Under the pieces are notes generated by a model. The model was not told the DNA's origin and made no database searches. It saw only the letters and a list, made by a program, of their open reading frames with translations. Position numbers and translations under genes: made by a program. Of a stretch of DNA of 64,000 nt, positions 11,396 to 21,103 are shown piece after piece; the first letter of the stretch is position 1; each line of letters begins with the position of its first letter. Source of the DNA: Kordiimonadaceae bacterium (GTDB taxonomy: Bacteria > Pseudomonadota > Alphaproteobacteria > Sphingomonadales > Kordiimonadaceae); NCBI GenBank assembly GCA_017640725.1, contig JAEPQB010000001.1, positions 310,001 to 374,000 on the forward strand, given 5' to 3'.

Positions 11396-12292
11396 ATGAC
11401 CAACTCTCCAAAGTTTGCGCTGGCCCTTCACGGCGGTGCCGGTGCGCAAAAAGGCCGTTCATACGACCGCGCAGAAGCGCATCTCGCAAGTATTGCAGCC
11501 GAGGGTGAGACAATGCTCAAAGACGGTGCAAGCGCTGTTGATGTCGTGGAAGCCATGGTGCGGGAAATGGAGGCATCAGGCCTTTATGTCGCTGGCCGAG
11601 GGTCGGCACCAAACAGCGCTGGGTATGTTGAACTGGATGCCGCGATCATGGACGGCACTGGCCGCAATGCAGGCGCCGTTGCCGCTATCCGGGACGTGAA
11701 GCACCCAATCAGCGCCGCACGCGCCCTGATGGACGAGACACCCTATGTGATGCTTGCGGGTGAAGGCGCAACCAAATTTGCCGCCAAACAGGGACTGGAA
11801 AGCGTCGTCGACCCTGACGACTATTATACTCTGCCTGACGGCACCACTGAGGAAGACACACAAACGGAAACACTGGCACATGGCACCGTGGGCGCTGTTG
11901 CGCTGGATATTCACGGTGGCTTGGCTGCAGCGACATCAACAGGTGGTGTTTTTGGCAAACCCGAAGGCCGGTTGGGCGATACACCGATCAATGGCATTGG
12001 CAACTGGGCCGACAGTGAGGTCGCGGTTTCCTGCACAGGTGTTGGTGAATATTTCATTCTGTCTGGCGGTGCCGGACTAGTCGCAAACGCGACAAAACTC
12101 GCTGGCGACAGCCTTGAAGATGCCGCCTGGCGCATGCTCGATGATGTAAAGTCCCTAAACGGGGACGGCGGTGTGATTGCGGTCAACAAAGCGGGTGAGA
12201 TTGTGATGGCGTACAACTCGGACGGTATGAAGCGCGCTAGTGTTTCCTCTGTCGCGCCTGTTGTGGCCACCACATTTGCACCCTGCCGCTAG
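11396..12292 (+). CDS. iaaA: isoaspartyl peptidase / plant-type L-asparaginase
   Basis: An N-terminal-nucleophile hydrolase (298 residues, family about 310-330) cleaving beta-aspartyl dipeptides. Visible family marks are ALHGGAG at the N-terminus, the autocleavage site [10 protein letters not shown], where the Thr becomes the nucleophile of the beta chain, and [23 protein letters not shown]. Beside the cyanophycin genes its likely substrate is beta-Asp-Arg, the dipeptide released by cyanophycinase; the final products would be aspartate and arginine. Its TAG overlaps the stop of the convergent Mur ligase gene by four bases (CTAG). The substrate assignment is inferred from context. Confidence 0.88.
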   Translation: MTNSPKFALALHGGAGAQKGRSYDRAEAHLASIAAEGETMLKDGASAVDVVEAMVREMEASGLYVAGRGSAPNSAGYVELDAAIMDGTGRNAGAVAAIRDVKHPISAARALMDETPYVMLAGEGATKFAAKQGLESVVDPDDYYTLPDGTTEEDTQTETLAHGTVGAVALDIHGGLAAATSTGGVFGKPEGRLGDTPINGIGNWADSEVAVSCTGVGEYFILSGGAGLVANATKLAGDSLEDAAWRMLDDVKSLNGDGGVIAVNKAGEIVMAYNSDGMKRASVSSVAPVVATTFAPCR

Positions 12293-14034
12293 GCCGCTGC
12301 TTCCAATAGCTCAAACACTTTGTCGCGTTCATCCAGAACCAGAAGAAGTGCAAGGTCGCCTTCCTGAAGTTTCTCTATGATAACTTCTGTGCCTTTGGGT
12401 GGGCTGTCTGCTTTGGTGATTGCGGATGCATCAAAGCCAGCCTCAAGACACGCCTTTTCAATAAGATCACTCACTTCGCCCAATTCGCGGCCGCGCAAAT
12501 ATTCTTCAAGTTCGACGATGACAATTTCGTCGGGTTTGAAGGCAAGCGCCGCAAGTGTCAGGTCATGGATCTCTTGGTCTGACCGATCCCCAGCGTGACC
12601 CAGCAACAGGAATTTGCGCTTTGATGGCAGGTGTGCGAGCGCGTCCGATACCGCCTCTACCGAATGGGGGTTGTGGGCAAAATCCACAAATACCCGAGCA
12701 CCTTTAGCCATAAACTCATTGCAGCGCCCCGGGTTGTCCTCGGGCTTGCTTTCAAACGCGGTCAGGCCAGCAATAATGGCCTCGTCCTTAAGCCCCAGTG
12801 CTTTCGCGAGGCACAAAGCCCCCATCACGTTGCGGATATTAAACTTGGCGGCACCACCCATGGTGACGGGAGCATCCGCCGCAGCCAGTATTGCCTCCGC
12901 GGTGTTGCCATCGAAGAAAGTAATCATGCCGCCCTCGAGCCAGCAACAGACCTGCCCAGCTGCCTTTGAAGCGCGAATTTGCGGATTTTCTGGATCGAGT
13001 GAGAACCAGCAAACCTTACGTTCCGCCTGAAGGCCATTGTTGACCACGAGCGGATCATCCGCATTCAACACCAATGTGCCATCTGTCGCGAGCGTGCGCG
13101 CGACCGCAAACTTGGCGTCTGCAAGCGCCTCAACGGTGTTTACGCCGTACTGGCCCAAATGGTCATTTGCAATATTGGTGACGAGCGCGGCTTGTGCCTG
13201 TCTGAGTGGCAATCCGCGCCGCAGAATACCGCCCCGAGCGACCTCCAGGAACGCGAGCTCTAGCCGCTTGTCACGCAAGAGCATGCGCGCACCGCCAGGG
13301 CCGGAGTAATCACCACGGTCGAGAATATCATCCCCGATTTTCACATAGTCAGTCGACGTGGTGCCCGAGACTATTCCAGCAGCCTCGCCGATCGCAGCCG
13401 AAAGCCGAACGCTTGTTGATTTGCCATTGGTGCCGGTAATCAGTGCCACAGGCAGGTTGTGAAGAGCGGACCAATCGATTTCATCTAAGGGCGGGATTTC
13501 CCGCACCGGACAGGTAATGGAGCCGGTACCATGGCCCAGCGAGACATCATCGTCATCGCTCAGGAAATCAATGGCTTTTTCATCCGCCAGTTTTTGCAGC
13601 GCAAGCAATTCAGGGTTAGCCTCTTCCCGCATAACCGGCAAAAGTTCACCAACAAACCCTTCAAGGCTATCGGCTTCTGTTTCCAACAGCCGGTGCGCCG
13701 TGTAGTGCCACGCGATTTGCGCAACAAAAATGGCCGAGTACAGCTGATCAATCGGCGCCGTGATGGCCAAATTCAGGCCGTTCTCGAAGATACGAGATAT
13801 GCTCTTTTCAGCTTGCCAACCAATGGCGTCAAGGACTTTGCGCGCCTCTTGGCTCCACACCTTGGCTATCTCTGATTTGTCGAACTCCTCAACAAACACA
13901 TCGAGATTGGCGCCGTAATGCTTCCACAACAGCCCTGGCCCGGTCAGGCGGCGGCTGTCATCAAGGAGCAGCCGATCATCTTCAGGTACAGGAATTGAAA
14001 GCGCTGTTTCCAGCTCGTCAACGGTCATCACCAT
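12289..14034 (-). CDS. short CphA-like Mur ligase without ATP-grasp domain
   Basis: A 581-residue protein with a Mur ligase core: P-loop ITGTNGKST near residue 200, [55 protein letters not shown] and LNADDPLVV, then the C-terminal ligase domain with [14 protein letters not shown] and [13 protein letters not shown]. These segments closely parallel the C-terminal half of the neighbouring CphA. The N-terminal 195 residues do not show an ATP-grasp fold; only [12 protein letters not shown] recalls the CphA N-terminus. It is the third gene of the minus-strand cphB-cphA operon. I prefer the ATG at 14034 (GGGAG 8 nt upstream) to the TTG at 14037. Its exact reaction is unknown: an auxiliary cyanophycin ligase or a ligase for a modified polymer are the obvious possibilities. 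Confidence 0.85.
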   Translation of the reverse strand: MVMTVDELETALSIPVPEDDRLLLDDSRRLTGPGLLWKHYGANLDVFVEEFDKSEIAKVWSQEARKVLDAIGWQAEKSISRIFENGLNLAITAPIDQLYSAIFVAQIAWHYTAHRLLETEADSLEGFVGELLPVMREEANPELLALQKLADEKAIDFLSDDDDVSLGHGTGSITCPVREIPPLDEIDWSALHNLPVALITGTNGKSTSVRLSAAIGEAAGIVSGTTSTDYVKIGDDILDRGDYSGPGGARMLLRDKRLELAFLEVARGGILRRGLPLRQAQAALVTNIANDHLGQYGVNTVEALADAKFAVARTLATDGTLVLNADDPLVVNNGLQAERKVCWFSLDPENPQIRASKAAGQVCCWLEGGMITFFDGNTAEAILAAADAPVTMGGAAKFNIRNVMGALCLAKALGLKDEAIIAGLTAFESKPEDNPGRCNEFMAKGARVFVDFAHNPHSVEAVSDALAHLPSKRKFLLLGHAGDRSDQEIHDLTLAALAFKPDEIVIVELEEYLRGRELGEVSDLIEKACLEAGFDASAITKADSPPKGTEVIIEKLQEGDLALLLVLDERDKVFELLEAAA

Positions 14035-14049
14035 CAAAAGGTCTCCCGC

Positions 14050-16851
14050 CTAGTCGCCGTCTTCAATGTCATCGCGCGCAAGTCGTACACCCCGACCATC
14101 GCTCACAAGTTTCTGGTCATCATCGATCAGGTCTTCGAAGGCTTGGGTTACCATTGGCTTGGTTTCGCCGGTGCCAACCTGTTCTTCAGCGTTTTCACCA
14201 CCAAAATAGATGATCTGTTTCCAGCAGCGGATGATATTGTCGCCAAACACAACCACCAGATCGCCTTCGCGCGCCAATGAGAGGCCTGCTTCCACCGCTT
14301 CTTGTTCGTCGACAATCACCTGAATTTTGTCGGCATCTACGCCGTTTTCGATCAGGGCACCGCGCATCATTTGCGGCACTTCGTCGTGCTCGCGCTTGCG
14401 CTTGTTGTCGTCCGCTTTACAGATGTAATGATCGAAGTGACCGGCGAGTGTTTCGGCACTCTCGATGATGTCCTCGTCGCGCCTGTCGCCTGGGCACGCG
14501 ATCACAGCCACCCGCTTGCCAACGACCTCAAGCTGGTCGGTCAAGTTGGTCATCGCCTTAAACGCCGCCGCATTGTGCGCGTAATCCAATATCACCCGGA
14601 ACGGATGCTCGTCATACACATTCATCCGACCCGGTGCCTGGAAGAAGCTGGTGTTAAACGTGCGCAAGCCTTCCCGGATTTTGTCGAGATGCATGTCAAA
14701 GCTGTAGGCCATGGCCGCAGCAAACATCGCGTTTTGCACATTGTGGGTTGCCCTGCCCTCCAGCGTTGCTGGAATAAGATGCGACCACAACAGCGGGATA
14801 TGTGTGCCATTGTCGTAGATGGCGATCATGTCGCCGTTCATACCACTTTCGAGCACCACTGCGCGCCCACCCAGTTTGATGTGCTGTTTCACCAGAGGGT
14901 GGGAGTGATTCATCGTCACATACATGATGTGCTCAGCATCGCAGTAGTCCGCCATCATCAGGCAGTGACGATCATCGGCATTGAGCACCACAACATCGCT
15001 TGCGGCCTCAACAACAATGCGTTTTACAGCCGCCAGCTGTTCCATCGTATCGATGCCGCCCATGCCCAAATGGTCACTTGAAACATTCAGGCAAGCCGAA
15101 ACATTTGTAGATTCGTACCCAAGGCCACTGCGCACCAACCCGCCACGTGCTGTTTCAAGCACGGCAAAGTCAACGGTTGGGTCACGCAGTACCATCTGCG
15201 CCGACTGCGGGCCGGTTGTGTCACCCTTCACGGTTTGTTTGCCGTCCACATAAATGCCGTCCGTGGTCGTCAGGCCAACAATGTTGCCGCCGCCCTTCAT
15301 GATGTGCGCCAGCATGCGCGACGTGGTGGTTTTACCATTGGTACCGGTAATGGCAGCAATCGGAATACGGCTGGGTGCATCGGCCGGGAACAGCATGTCG
15401 ATCACCTTGCCTGACACGTCGCGTGGTTCACCCTCAGACGGCGCCACATGCATGCGGAAACCAGGGGCCGCATTCACTTCAACAATCGCACCGCCAATGT
15501 CCTTGTAGGACTGAGTGACGTCGTCCGTGAGGAAGTCAACACCGCCCACATCAAGGCCGACGGCTTGCACAGCCCGCACCGCCATTTCGCGGTTATCAGG
15601 GTGCACAACGTCAGTCATATCAACGGCGGTACCACCTGTTGACAGGTTTGCGGTTGAGCGTAGGAAGAACGGCTCACCTTGCGGCAGCACCGTTTCTTCG
15701 GTGAAGCCCGCTTTTTCCATCAGTCGCGTGGCCTGATGGTCAATCTCTAGGCGAGTGAGCACCTTTTCGTGGCCCACACCGCGGCGCGGGTCTTCGTTCA
15801 CTAGATCCACGAGCTCAGCAATTGTTTTTTTGCCGTCGCCAACCACATGGCCAGGCACCCGTTTCGCAACCGCAACAAGCTCGTTGTTGACCACCAACAT
15901 GCGGTGGTCCATGCCGGTGATGAAGCTTTCCACTAGCACAGCACGACTGGTGCCTTGTTCGCGTGCCGTGCTGAACGCGGCGGCTGCCTCGTCGTCATCA
16001 TTGATGTTGATGGTCACACCACGCCCGTGGTTGGCGCTTAGGGGCTTGACCACAACAGGGTAGCCGATGCGGTGGGCGGCGCGCACTGTCTCACGCTCAT
16101 TGTAGACCATATATTGTTTGGGCACCGGCAAGCCCAGGTCATTCAGCAAGCGGTGGGTATCTTCCTTGTCGCAGGAGATCTCAACCGCGATATGCCGTGT
16201 TTCACTGGTGATTGTCGCCTGAATGCGCTTTTGATACTTGCCATGGCCAAACTGTACGAGGCTGTGTGCATTGAGCCGCAGCCATGGCACACCGCGATCT
16301 TCAGCGGCCTCGACGAGAGAACCAGTGGAGGGACCAAACGCATGGCGCTGCGCACGCCGGATGAAGGCAGTTAGTTCTTCTTCCCAATCAAAATCATCAT
16401 CGATTTCATAATCGACCTGTGCCTGCACGTCTTTGGGCAGCAAGTGCATCAGCAGCCGAATTGCAAGCTTTGCGGCGGCTAGCCCCACGTCCCGGTGTTT
16501 ATAGGCAAATACCATATTGTATTCGCCCGGATTGCCAGTAGAGCGCGTACGCCCAAAGGTGACGTCATTACCTGCCACACACTGAAGTTCAATGGCCACA
16601 TGCTCCATGATGTGGCCCATCCAAGTACCTTCGTCTTCGCGGAGGCGGCGCAGGAAACCACCGTGGGTTTTATAGGAGCAGCCATGCTCCTCGAGCCCGG
16701 GAAGTGCGGCAACCAGACCTTCAATGAAGTCTTTGCCAAGCCGGACAGAGGGCCATTCTTCAAGAACACCCAGATCAAGCACATGCCGTATGACGCGGAA
16801 TTTCGCGTACAAGTTCGGCCCGACGTAAACGTTGGTTTTGAGTATCTTCAT
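14050..16851 (-). CDS. cphA: cyanophycin synthetase
   Basis: Polymerises aspartate and arginine into multi-L-arginyl-poly-L-aspartate granules with ATP. The 933 residues show the usual order: an N-terminal domain (KILKTNVYVGPNLYAK, GHIMEHVAIELQ), an ATP-grasp domain (residues about 215-470; GYPVVVKPLSANHGRGVTINI, VNAAPGFRMH) that adds aspartate, and a Mur-type domain (P-loop ITGTNGKTTTSRM near residue 500, LETARGGLVRSGLGY, ILDYAHNAAAF) that adds arginine. Length is slightly above the common 870-900. A GGGGGA stands 7 nt before the ATG. It lies between cphB and the short Mur ligase, with gaps of 62 and 15 nt. Confidence 0.95.
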   Translation of the reverse strand: MKILKTNVYVGPNLYAKFRVIRHVLDLGVLEEWPSVRLGKDFIEGLVAALPGLEEHGCSYKTHGGFLRRLREDEGTWMGHIMEHVAIELQCVAGNDVTFGRTRSTGNPGEYNMVFAYKHRDVGLAAAKLAIRLLMHLLPKDVQAQVDYEIDDDFDWEEELTAFIRRAQRHAFGPSTGSLVEAAEDRGVPWLRLNAHSLVQFGHGKYQKRIQATITSETRHIAVEISCDKEDTHRLLNDLGLPVPKQYMVYNERETVRAAHRIGYPVVVKPLSANHGRGVTININDDDEAAAAFSTAREQGTSRAVLVESFITGMDHRMLVVNNELVAVAKRVPGHVVGDGKKTIAELVDLVNEDPRRGVGHEKVLTRLEIDHQATRLMEKAGFTEETVLPQGEPFFLRSTANLSTGGTAVDMTDVVHPDNREMAVRAVQAVGLDVGGVDFLTDDVTQSYKDIGGAIVEVNAAPGFRMHVAPSEGEPRDVSGKVIDMLFPADAPSRIPIAAITGTNGKTTTSRMLAHIMKGGGNIVGLTTTDGIYVDGKQTVKGDTTGPQSAQMVLRDPTVDFAVLETARGGLVRSGLGYESTNVSACLNVSSDHLGMGGIDTMEQLAAVKRIVVEAASDVVVLNADDRHCLMMADYCDAEHIMYVTMNHSHPLVKQHIKLGGRAVVLESGMNGDMIAIYDNGTHIPLLWSHLIPATLEGRATHNVQNAMFAAAMAYSFDMHLDKIREGLRTFNTSFFQAPGRMNVYDEHPFRVILDYAHNAAAFKAMTNLTDQLEVVGKRVAVIACPGDRRDEDIIESAETLAGHFDHYICKADDNKRKREHDEVPQMMRGALIENGVDADKIQVIVDEQEAVEAGLSLAREGDLVVVFGDNIIRCWKQIIYFGGENAEEQVGTGETKPMVTQAFEDLIDDDQKLVSDGRGVRLARDDIEDGD

Positions 16852-16913
16852 AGAATGTCCCCCGACACTTTACTCAGTTAAAATAATGCCTGCCTGCTTC
16901 GGTCTTTTAGGGT

Positions 16914-17777
16914 TTAGTCTCCCACCGAAATGTTACAGTGACCTTGCCCGTCTTCCGCGGGTGGGAAAGCCTCCCGCGTATTCAAATCGTAATGGCAGCC
17001 CTCATGCAATATATCGAGCTTCAGCCCAAGAAGCCCCAATGCTTCACCAGACCGAGCCTGGCTGAGAGAGGAATATTTTAGGCCCGAACCATCCACGATG
17101 GTCACGCCGCCGCTGCCTACAACTTCAATAACATTATCGGAGTCGATGAAAGCCGCTGTGTCTTCATCCACACCTATGCCAAACAAATACGGATTATAAG
17201 CAACTGCTGAAAGCAGCCGTCCAATCCGGTTTCGCTCAGAAAAATGCTGATCAATAATCGCTGAGTTGGTGAGCCCCAAACCCGGCGCAAGCGTCGCGCC
17301 GCCTTCGCGGGCACCGCTGTCCCCCGGACCACCAGCCATCATATGCTGCGCCATGATAGACGCACCAGCAGACGTACCTGCGATATGAACCCCAGCGGCA
17401 TTGCCGCGGCGGATGGCTTGAGCAACAGCCGTACCACCCAGAATGGTGGACAGGCGCAGCTGATTGCCACCCGTGATGAATATGCCGGTGGCCTCATCAC
17501 AAAGGGCCGCATACTCTGGGTTATCGCAGTCTTCACGACTGGTGATGGGCGTATAATTCACTTCGCCAGCGCCCAGTCGCTTGAACAAGGTCTGGTACAT
17601 GCGCCCGGTGTCGTCGAGGCGAGAAGCAGTTGGAATAACTAAGATGCGGGATTTTTTACCACCAGAGATTTCCGTGAATCGCTTCAGGATGGTTGGTTTG
17701 GCTTCCTTGTCCTCGGCACCGCCGATAGGAACAAGATATCCGCGTTTTTGGCCCTCTGGAACAATAGCTGGGCACAT
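16914..17777 (-). CDS. cphB: cyanophycinase (peptidase S51)
   Basis: Hydrolyses cyanophycin to beta-Asp-Arg dipeptides. The 287-residue protein has the S51 features: YLVPIGGAEDK at the N-terminus, ILVIPTASR, the FITGGNQLRLS segment, the nucleophile elbow HIAGTSAGASIMA and LGLTNSAIIDQHFSERNRIGRL. AGGA lies nine bases upstream of the ATG. It is first in the operon cphB-cphA-Mur ligase, so the degradative enzyme is co-transcribed with the synthetase, while the dipeptidase gene (iaaA) sits convergently at the far end. No export signal is seen, in keeping with intracellular granule turnover. Confidence 0.93.
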   Translation of the reverse strand: MCPAIVPEGQKRGYLVPIGGAEDKEAKPTILKRFTEISGGKKSRILVIPTASRLDDTGRMYQTLFKRLGAGEVNYTPITSREDCDNPEYAALCDEATGIFITGGNQLRLSTILGGTAVAQAIRRGNAAGVHIAGTSAGASIMAQHMMAGGPGDSGAREGGATLAPGLGLTNSAIIDQHFSERNRIGRLLSAVAYNPYLFGIGVDEDTAAFIDSDNVIEVVGSGGVTIVDGSGLKYSSLSQARSGEALGLLGLKLDILHEGCHYDLNTREAFPPAEDGQGHCNISVGD

Positions 17778-18006
17778 GCGTTCGTTTCCTGGTACTATTT
17801 TATTGTCGCCACCGGTTGTTCCGGCGCGCCGTCCTTACCTCAAAGCATTAAACGAAGAATGAACACTGTGCCATTGTTAAGTGGCCGAAAAGTGCATTTT
17901 TCTGTGCTTTTGTGAGCACGGCGAGCGGCATTTACCCCAGCGCGCACTATTTTGCAAAACTATTTCGTTGCCAAGCGAGCAACCTCGTTCTATTCCAATC
18001 AGCGCG
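17778..18006. other. intergenic region between divergent cphB and the btuB riboswitch
   Basis: Holds no convincing gene. It must contain the cphB promoter (minus strand) and the promoter of the cobalamin riboswitch (plus strand). An imperfect hairpin, AAAAGTGCA / TGTGCTTTT with a 6-base loop, is visible at 17888-17911. A TTAAACGA at 17849-17856 shares eight bases with the repeat upstream of iaaA, which could be chance. Confidence 0.5.
17968..17996 (+). promoter_or_regulatory. candidate promoter of the cobalamin riboswitch transcript
   Basis: TTGCCA (17968-17973), 17 bases, TATTCC (17991-17996). The -35 is good and the -10 weak. It would start transcription near 18003, just before the first stem of the riboswitch, which is why it is listed. 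Confidence 0.4.
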
Positions 18007-18205
18007 ATGGTTCTGCTGGGCGAGGAAACCAGCCCAGAAGCTAAGAGGGAATGCGGTGCGTACCCGTCGTTTACGACACGGCACAAAACCGCAGCTGTAC
18101 CCGCAACTGTAAGTGAGGAGCTTCGCCCACAATGCCACTGATCTATTGGTCGGGAAGGCTGGGCGGCAGCATTGATCCACAAGCCAGGAGACCTGCCATC
18201 CGGTC
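18007..18205 (+). promoter_or_regulatory. cobalamin (B12) riboswitch
   Basis: The leader of the btuB-like gene carries the conserved cobalamin aptamer elements in order: a GGTTCTGCTGGG...CCCAGAAGC stem, GGGAATGCGGTG, CCGCAGCTGTACCCGCAACTGT, TGCCACTG, GGGAAGGC and the B12 box AAGCCAGGAGACCTGCC (18181-18197). About 150 bases separate it from the chosen GTG start. A following hairpin CTTGAGGC/GCCATCAAG (18209-18236) may belong to the expression platform, but it has no U-tract and the off-switch mechanism cannot be read confidently. By family knowledge, adenosyl- or aquocobalamin binding turns the downstream uptake genes off. Confidence 0.93.
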
Positions 18206-18353
18206 GCCCCTCTTGAGGCCGGGTTAGCCATCAAGAACGGACATCCGTACAGGCGACGATTTGTTGCCGTGTGCCGGGTGTGTTTCTTCAAAAACAAACT
18301 CCATACGGTTGGTTTATTTGGCCGCATTCGGCCTGATATGGAGTTTAGAAATT

Positions 18354-20201
18354 GTGAAACATTCCAATTCATTGAAGTTTGCACTGGCGGCGAGCACTTT
18401 GCTCTCCACTCCTGTTTTAGCGCAAACATCCGACGACGACATCGAAGAAGTGATCGTCACAGCGGGCCGGCGCGCACAGCCCGCCAGCGAAGTTGCAAAG
18501 TCTGTCAGTGTCATTTCCGCAGAAGACATTCAGCTGGGGCAATTCAGCTTTCTACTTGATGCCGTGCAAACCCTGCCAGGTGTTAGCATCAACCAAAACG
18601 GCGCTTTTGGTGGCACTGCGTTTGTCAGCCTCAGGGGTTCAGCAACCGATCAAACCGTTGTGCTGATAGACGGCGTGCAAGTGAATGACGGCTCTGCCCC
18701 CGGCGGCGGCTTTGACTTTGCGCGACTGGACCCAAGCGGTGTTGAACGCATCGAGGTGCTGAAAGGCCCGCAGGCTGTACTTTACGGCTCGGACGCGATC
18801 GGTGGTGTCATCAATATCATCACCAAGTCCGGTTCGGACAGCTTTGGCGGTGACGCCTATGCTGAATACGGCGCGTTTGAAAGCTTCCGGGCTGGCGGCT
18901 CCATTCGAGGCGGCAACGAGCGATTCGGCTACTCCGTTTCTGCCGGTTTTGTCGATCAGGGTGGCATCTCGGCCGCAGATAGCGCTGACGGCAACACTGA
19001 AACCGATGGTTTTGAAAACCTGACGCTACGCGGCAAGCTAACCGCAAAAGTGAGCGAACATATCCGTTTTGAAGTCGCAAGCAGCTATGTTGATTCAGAA
19101 AGTGAATTCGATGGCTTTGTGTTTGCGAACGGTATTTTTGCACTGGGCGACACGGATGATCTGAACAAAACTGAAGAGTTTTCGATCGCTGGCCGCGGCT
19201 TTGTTGACTTGCTTGATGGCCGCTTCAAAAACACTTTTTCGGTGGAATACTCAGAAATTGATCGCAACAACTTCTCGGGCGGCGTGTTTTCAAACGGCGC
19301 CACAGCCAACCGCACCAACTTCGATTATTTAGGCGAATTCGCCCTCGATGAGGGCTGGACCTTGCTTGCGGGTGCACAGCATGAAGAAGTTGACGCTGAA
19401 ACTGTTGATCCGGAACCGCTCTCAATCTCCAGCGTATTCGGCAGCTTGGCGTACAGCGCGGACGGGCTTTCTTTCGCCGCCGGCCTGCGGCATGACGACC
19501 ATGAAACCTTTGGCGGCACAACAAACGCGGAAGTGAATGCGGCTTACCTGTTTGAAGACTCTGGCTCTCGTTTGCACGCAGCCTGGAGTGAAGGCTTCAA
19601 GGCCCCGACCATTTTTCAGCTCACTTTCAGCTGCTGTGGGTTTGACGCCAACCCCAATTTGAACCCGGAGCGGGCAAATGCCTGGGAAGTGGGTCTGACG
19701 CAACCATTTGAAAATGGCCGAGGCCAGTTTGGCGCAACATACTTTGAGCAACGCACCCGTGACCTGATCATCTTCACTTTCACGGGTGGATACCAAAATG
19801 TGGACAGGGCCAGCGCGACCGGCTTTGAGTTCACGTTAGACTATGACTTGAGAGACGACCTAACGCTTCAGGCCAATTACACCATCACCGATGCGGAAGA
19901 TCGCACAACCGGTGACCGGTTGATCCGCCGACCAAAAAATCAAGCCTTTGCTTCATTAAGTTGGCAAGCGACTGAGCAGCTGAACACCAGCATTGCCTTC
20001 ACCTACAATGGCCGCGAAGCGGACAGTGCGGGCCCCGTGGAAGGGTGGCGCCGTGTTGATGTGCGCGCCAGCTACCGGCTGGACGAAACCTGGGAGCTAT
20101 ATGGTCGCATCGATAATTTGTTTGATACTGAGTATCAGCAAGTAAACGGTTACGGGACACCCGGCATATCTGCCTTTGGCGGCGTCAGGACACGTTTCTA
20201 A
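18354..20201 (+). CDS. btuB: BtuB-type TonB-dependent receptor
   Basis: An outer-membrane active transporter for cobalamin or a related corrinoid. The N-terminus is a signal peptide ending VLAQ, followed by a TonB box (EEVIVTAGRR), a plug domain (LPGVSINQNGAFGGTAFVSLRGSATDQTVVLIDGVQVND, IEVLKGPQAVLYGSDAIGGVINIITK) and a beta-barrel ending in phenylalanine (GGVRTRF). At 615 residues it matches BtuB (about 600). I moved the start from 18261 to the GTG at 18354, which has TGGAG 10 nt upstream and gives a normal signal peptide; the longer form would run back towards the riboswitch. Substrate is inferred from the riboswitch and the adjacent binding protein. Confidence 0.9.
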   Translation: MKHSNSLKFALAASTLLSTPVLAQTSDDDIEEVIVTAGRRAQPASEVAKSVSVISAEDIQLGQFSFLLDAVQTLPGVSINQNGAFGGTAFVSLRGSATDQTVVLIDGVQVNDGSAPGGGFDFARLDPSGVERIEVLKGPQAVLYGSDAIGGVINIITKSGSDSFGGDAYAEYGAFESFRAGGSIRGGNERFGYSVSAGFVDQGGISAADSADGNTETDGFENLTLRGKLTAKVSEHIRFEVASSYVDSESEFDGFVFANGIFALGDTDDLNKTEEFSIAGRGFVDLLDGRFKNTFSVEYSEIDRNNFSGGVFSNGATANRTNFDYLGEFALDEGWTLLAGAQHEEVDAETVDPEPLSISSVFGSLAYSADGLSFAAGLRHDDHETFGGTTNAEVNAAYLFEDSGSRLHAAWSEGFKAPTIFQLTFSCCGFDANPNLNPERANAWEVGLTQPFENGRGQFGATYFEQRTRDLIIFTFTGGYQNVDRASATGFEFTLDYDLRDDLTLQANYTITDAEDRTTGDRLIRRPKNQAFASLSWQATEQLNTSIAFTYNGREADSAGPVEGWRRVDVRASYRLDETWELYGRIDNLFDTEYQQVNGYGTPGISAFGGVRTRF

Positions 20202-21043
20202 TGAAAGACTGGCACCACATATTGAAGGCAATGTGTGGTGCTACCCTTCTGCTCGCCTCCATATCGTTAAAGGCGGATGAGCAACCCGAGCAAATTGCGT
20301 CGCTCGATTATTGCTCAGACCAGTTCGTATTGGCGTTGGCGCCGCGAGAAACCATTGCTTCCCTCTCCCGTGACGCAGATAGCGTATTCAGCTTTTTTGC
20401 GGACAAAGCCAAAGGCATCGCCAAAAACCGCGGCAGTCTTGAAGAAATTTTACATCTGCAACCAACGCTTCTTGTTCGGCAATGGCAAGGCAGCACAGCG
20501 ATGGACGGCATTCTTAATCAGGCCGGAATTTCAACAATTGCCCTGCCCTTCACCGCAAGCAATGACGCCGCTTTTGAAAGCGTACTTGAGTTCGGCGATG
20601 CCATCGGCCGGACTGAAGAAGCCAAATCATTTGTCGCTTCAAGGAAAGCGATGCAAGCAGAACTGTCTGCTACAAAATCGCTAGAGTTGAAGGCTCTGTA
20701 TGTGACACCAAGCGGCTTCACTGCGGGCACCAGCACAGGTGTAAACGCAATCATCGAAAATGCCGGCCTGACCAGCATTGCATACGATTATGGTCTTTCT
20801 GGCTGGGGTCCCCTGCCGCTGGAGGCGATTGTGCGCCAACAACCCGACGTGATTATCGCGAGCCTTTTTGACCTGCCGCGTGCCCAGTCAAACTGGTCAC
20901 TTGCGGGGCACCCCAAAATCGCAGCACTTATGGAAAATGTTCCAGTGATCAACCTGCCTGCGCGCTTCACTGCCTGCAGTACCTTATTCGCCACTGACGC
21001 GGCGTATCACATCAGAAAACAAGCCGACGCATTAGCTCCTTAA
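20201..21043 (+). CDS. BtuF-like periplasmic cobalamin-binding protein
   Basis: A 280-residue protein with a signal peptide (ATLLLASISLKA) and the helical-backbone binding-protein fold of the BtuF/FhuD class: IASLDYCSDQFVLAL, GSLEEILHLQPTLLV, a long linker helix around residues 130-165, and PLPLEAIVRQQPDVIIAS. Its ATG overlaps the btuB stop by one base (TAATG), so it is coupled to btuB and under the same riboswitch. No BtuC permease or BtuD ATPase follows; the next gene is an unrelated permease with its own leader. The partner ABC components must lie elsewhere or be shared. Confidence 0.82.
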   Translation: MKDWHHILKAMCGATLLLASISLKADEQPEQIASLDYCSDQFVLALAPRETIASLSRDADSVFSFFADKAKGIAKNRGSLEEILHLQPTLLVRQWQGSTAMDGILNQAGISTIALPFTASNDAAFESVLEFGDAIGRTEEAKSFVASRKAMQAELSATKSLELKALYVTPSGFTAGTSTGVNAIIENAGLTSIAYDYGLSGWGPLPLEAIVRQQPDVIIASLFDLPRAQSNWSLAGHPKIAALMENVPVINLPARFTACSTLFATDAAYHIRKQADALAP

Positions 21044-21103
21044 GCACTCCCTTGCTACGTCCCCCAACCTGAGTAACAATGGTCTGGGGAAATAGGGGGA
21101 TCT

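Noticed and set aside
14302-15081. 259-aa plus-strand ORF
   Set aside because: Antisense shadow of cphA, in which the Mur ligase motifs of the real protein fall.
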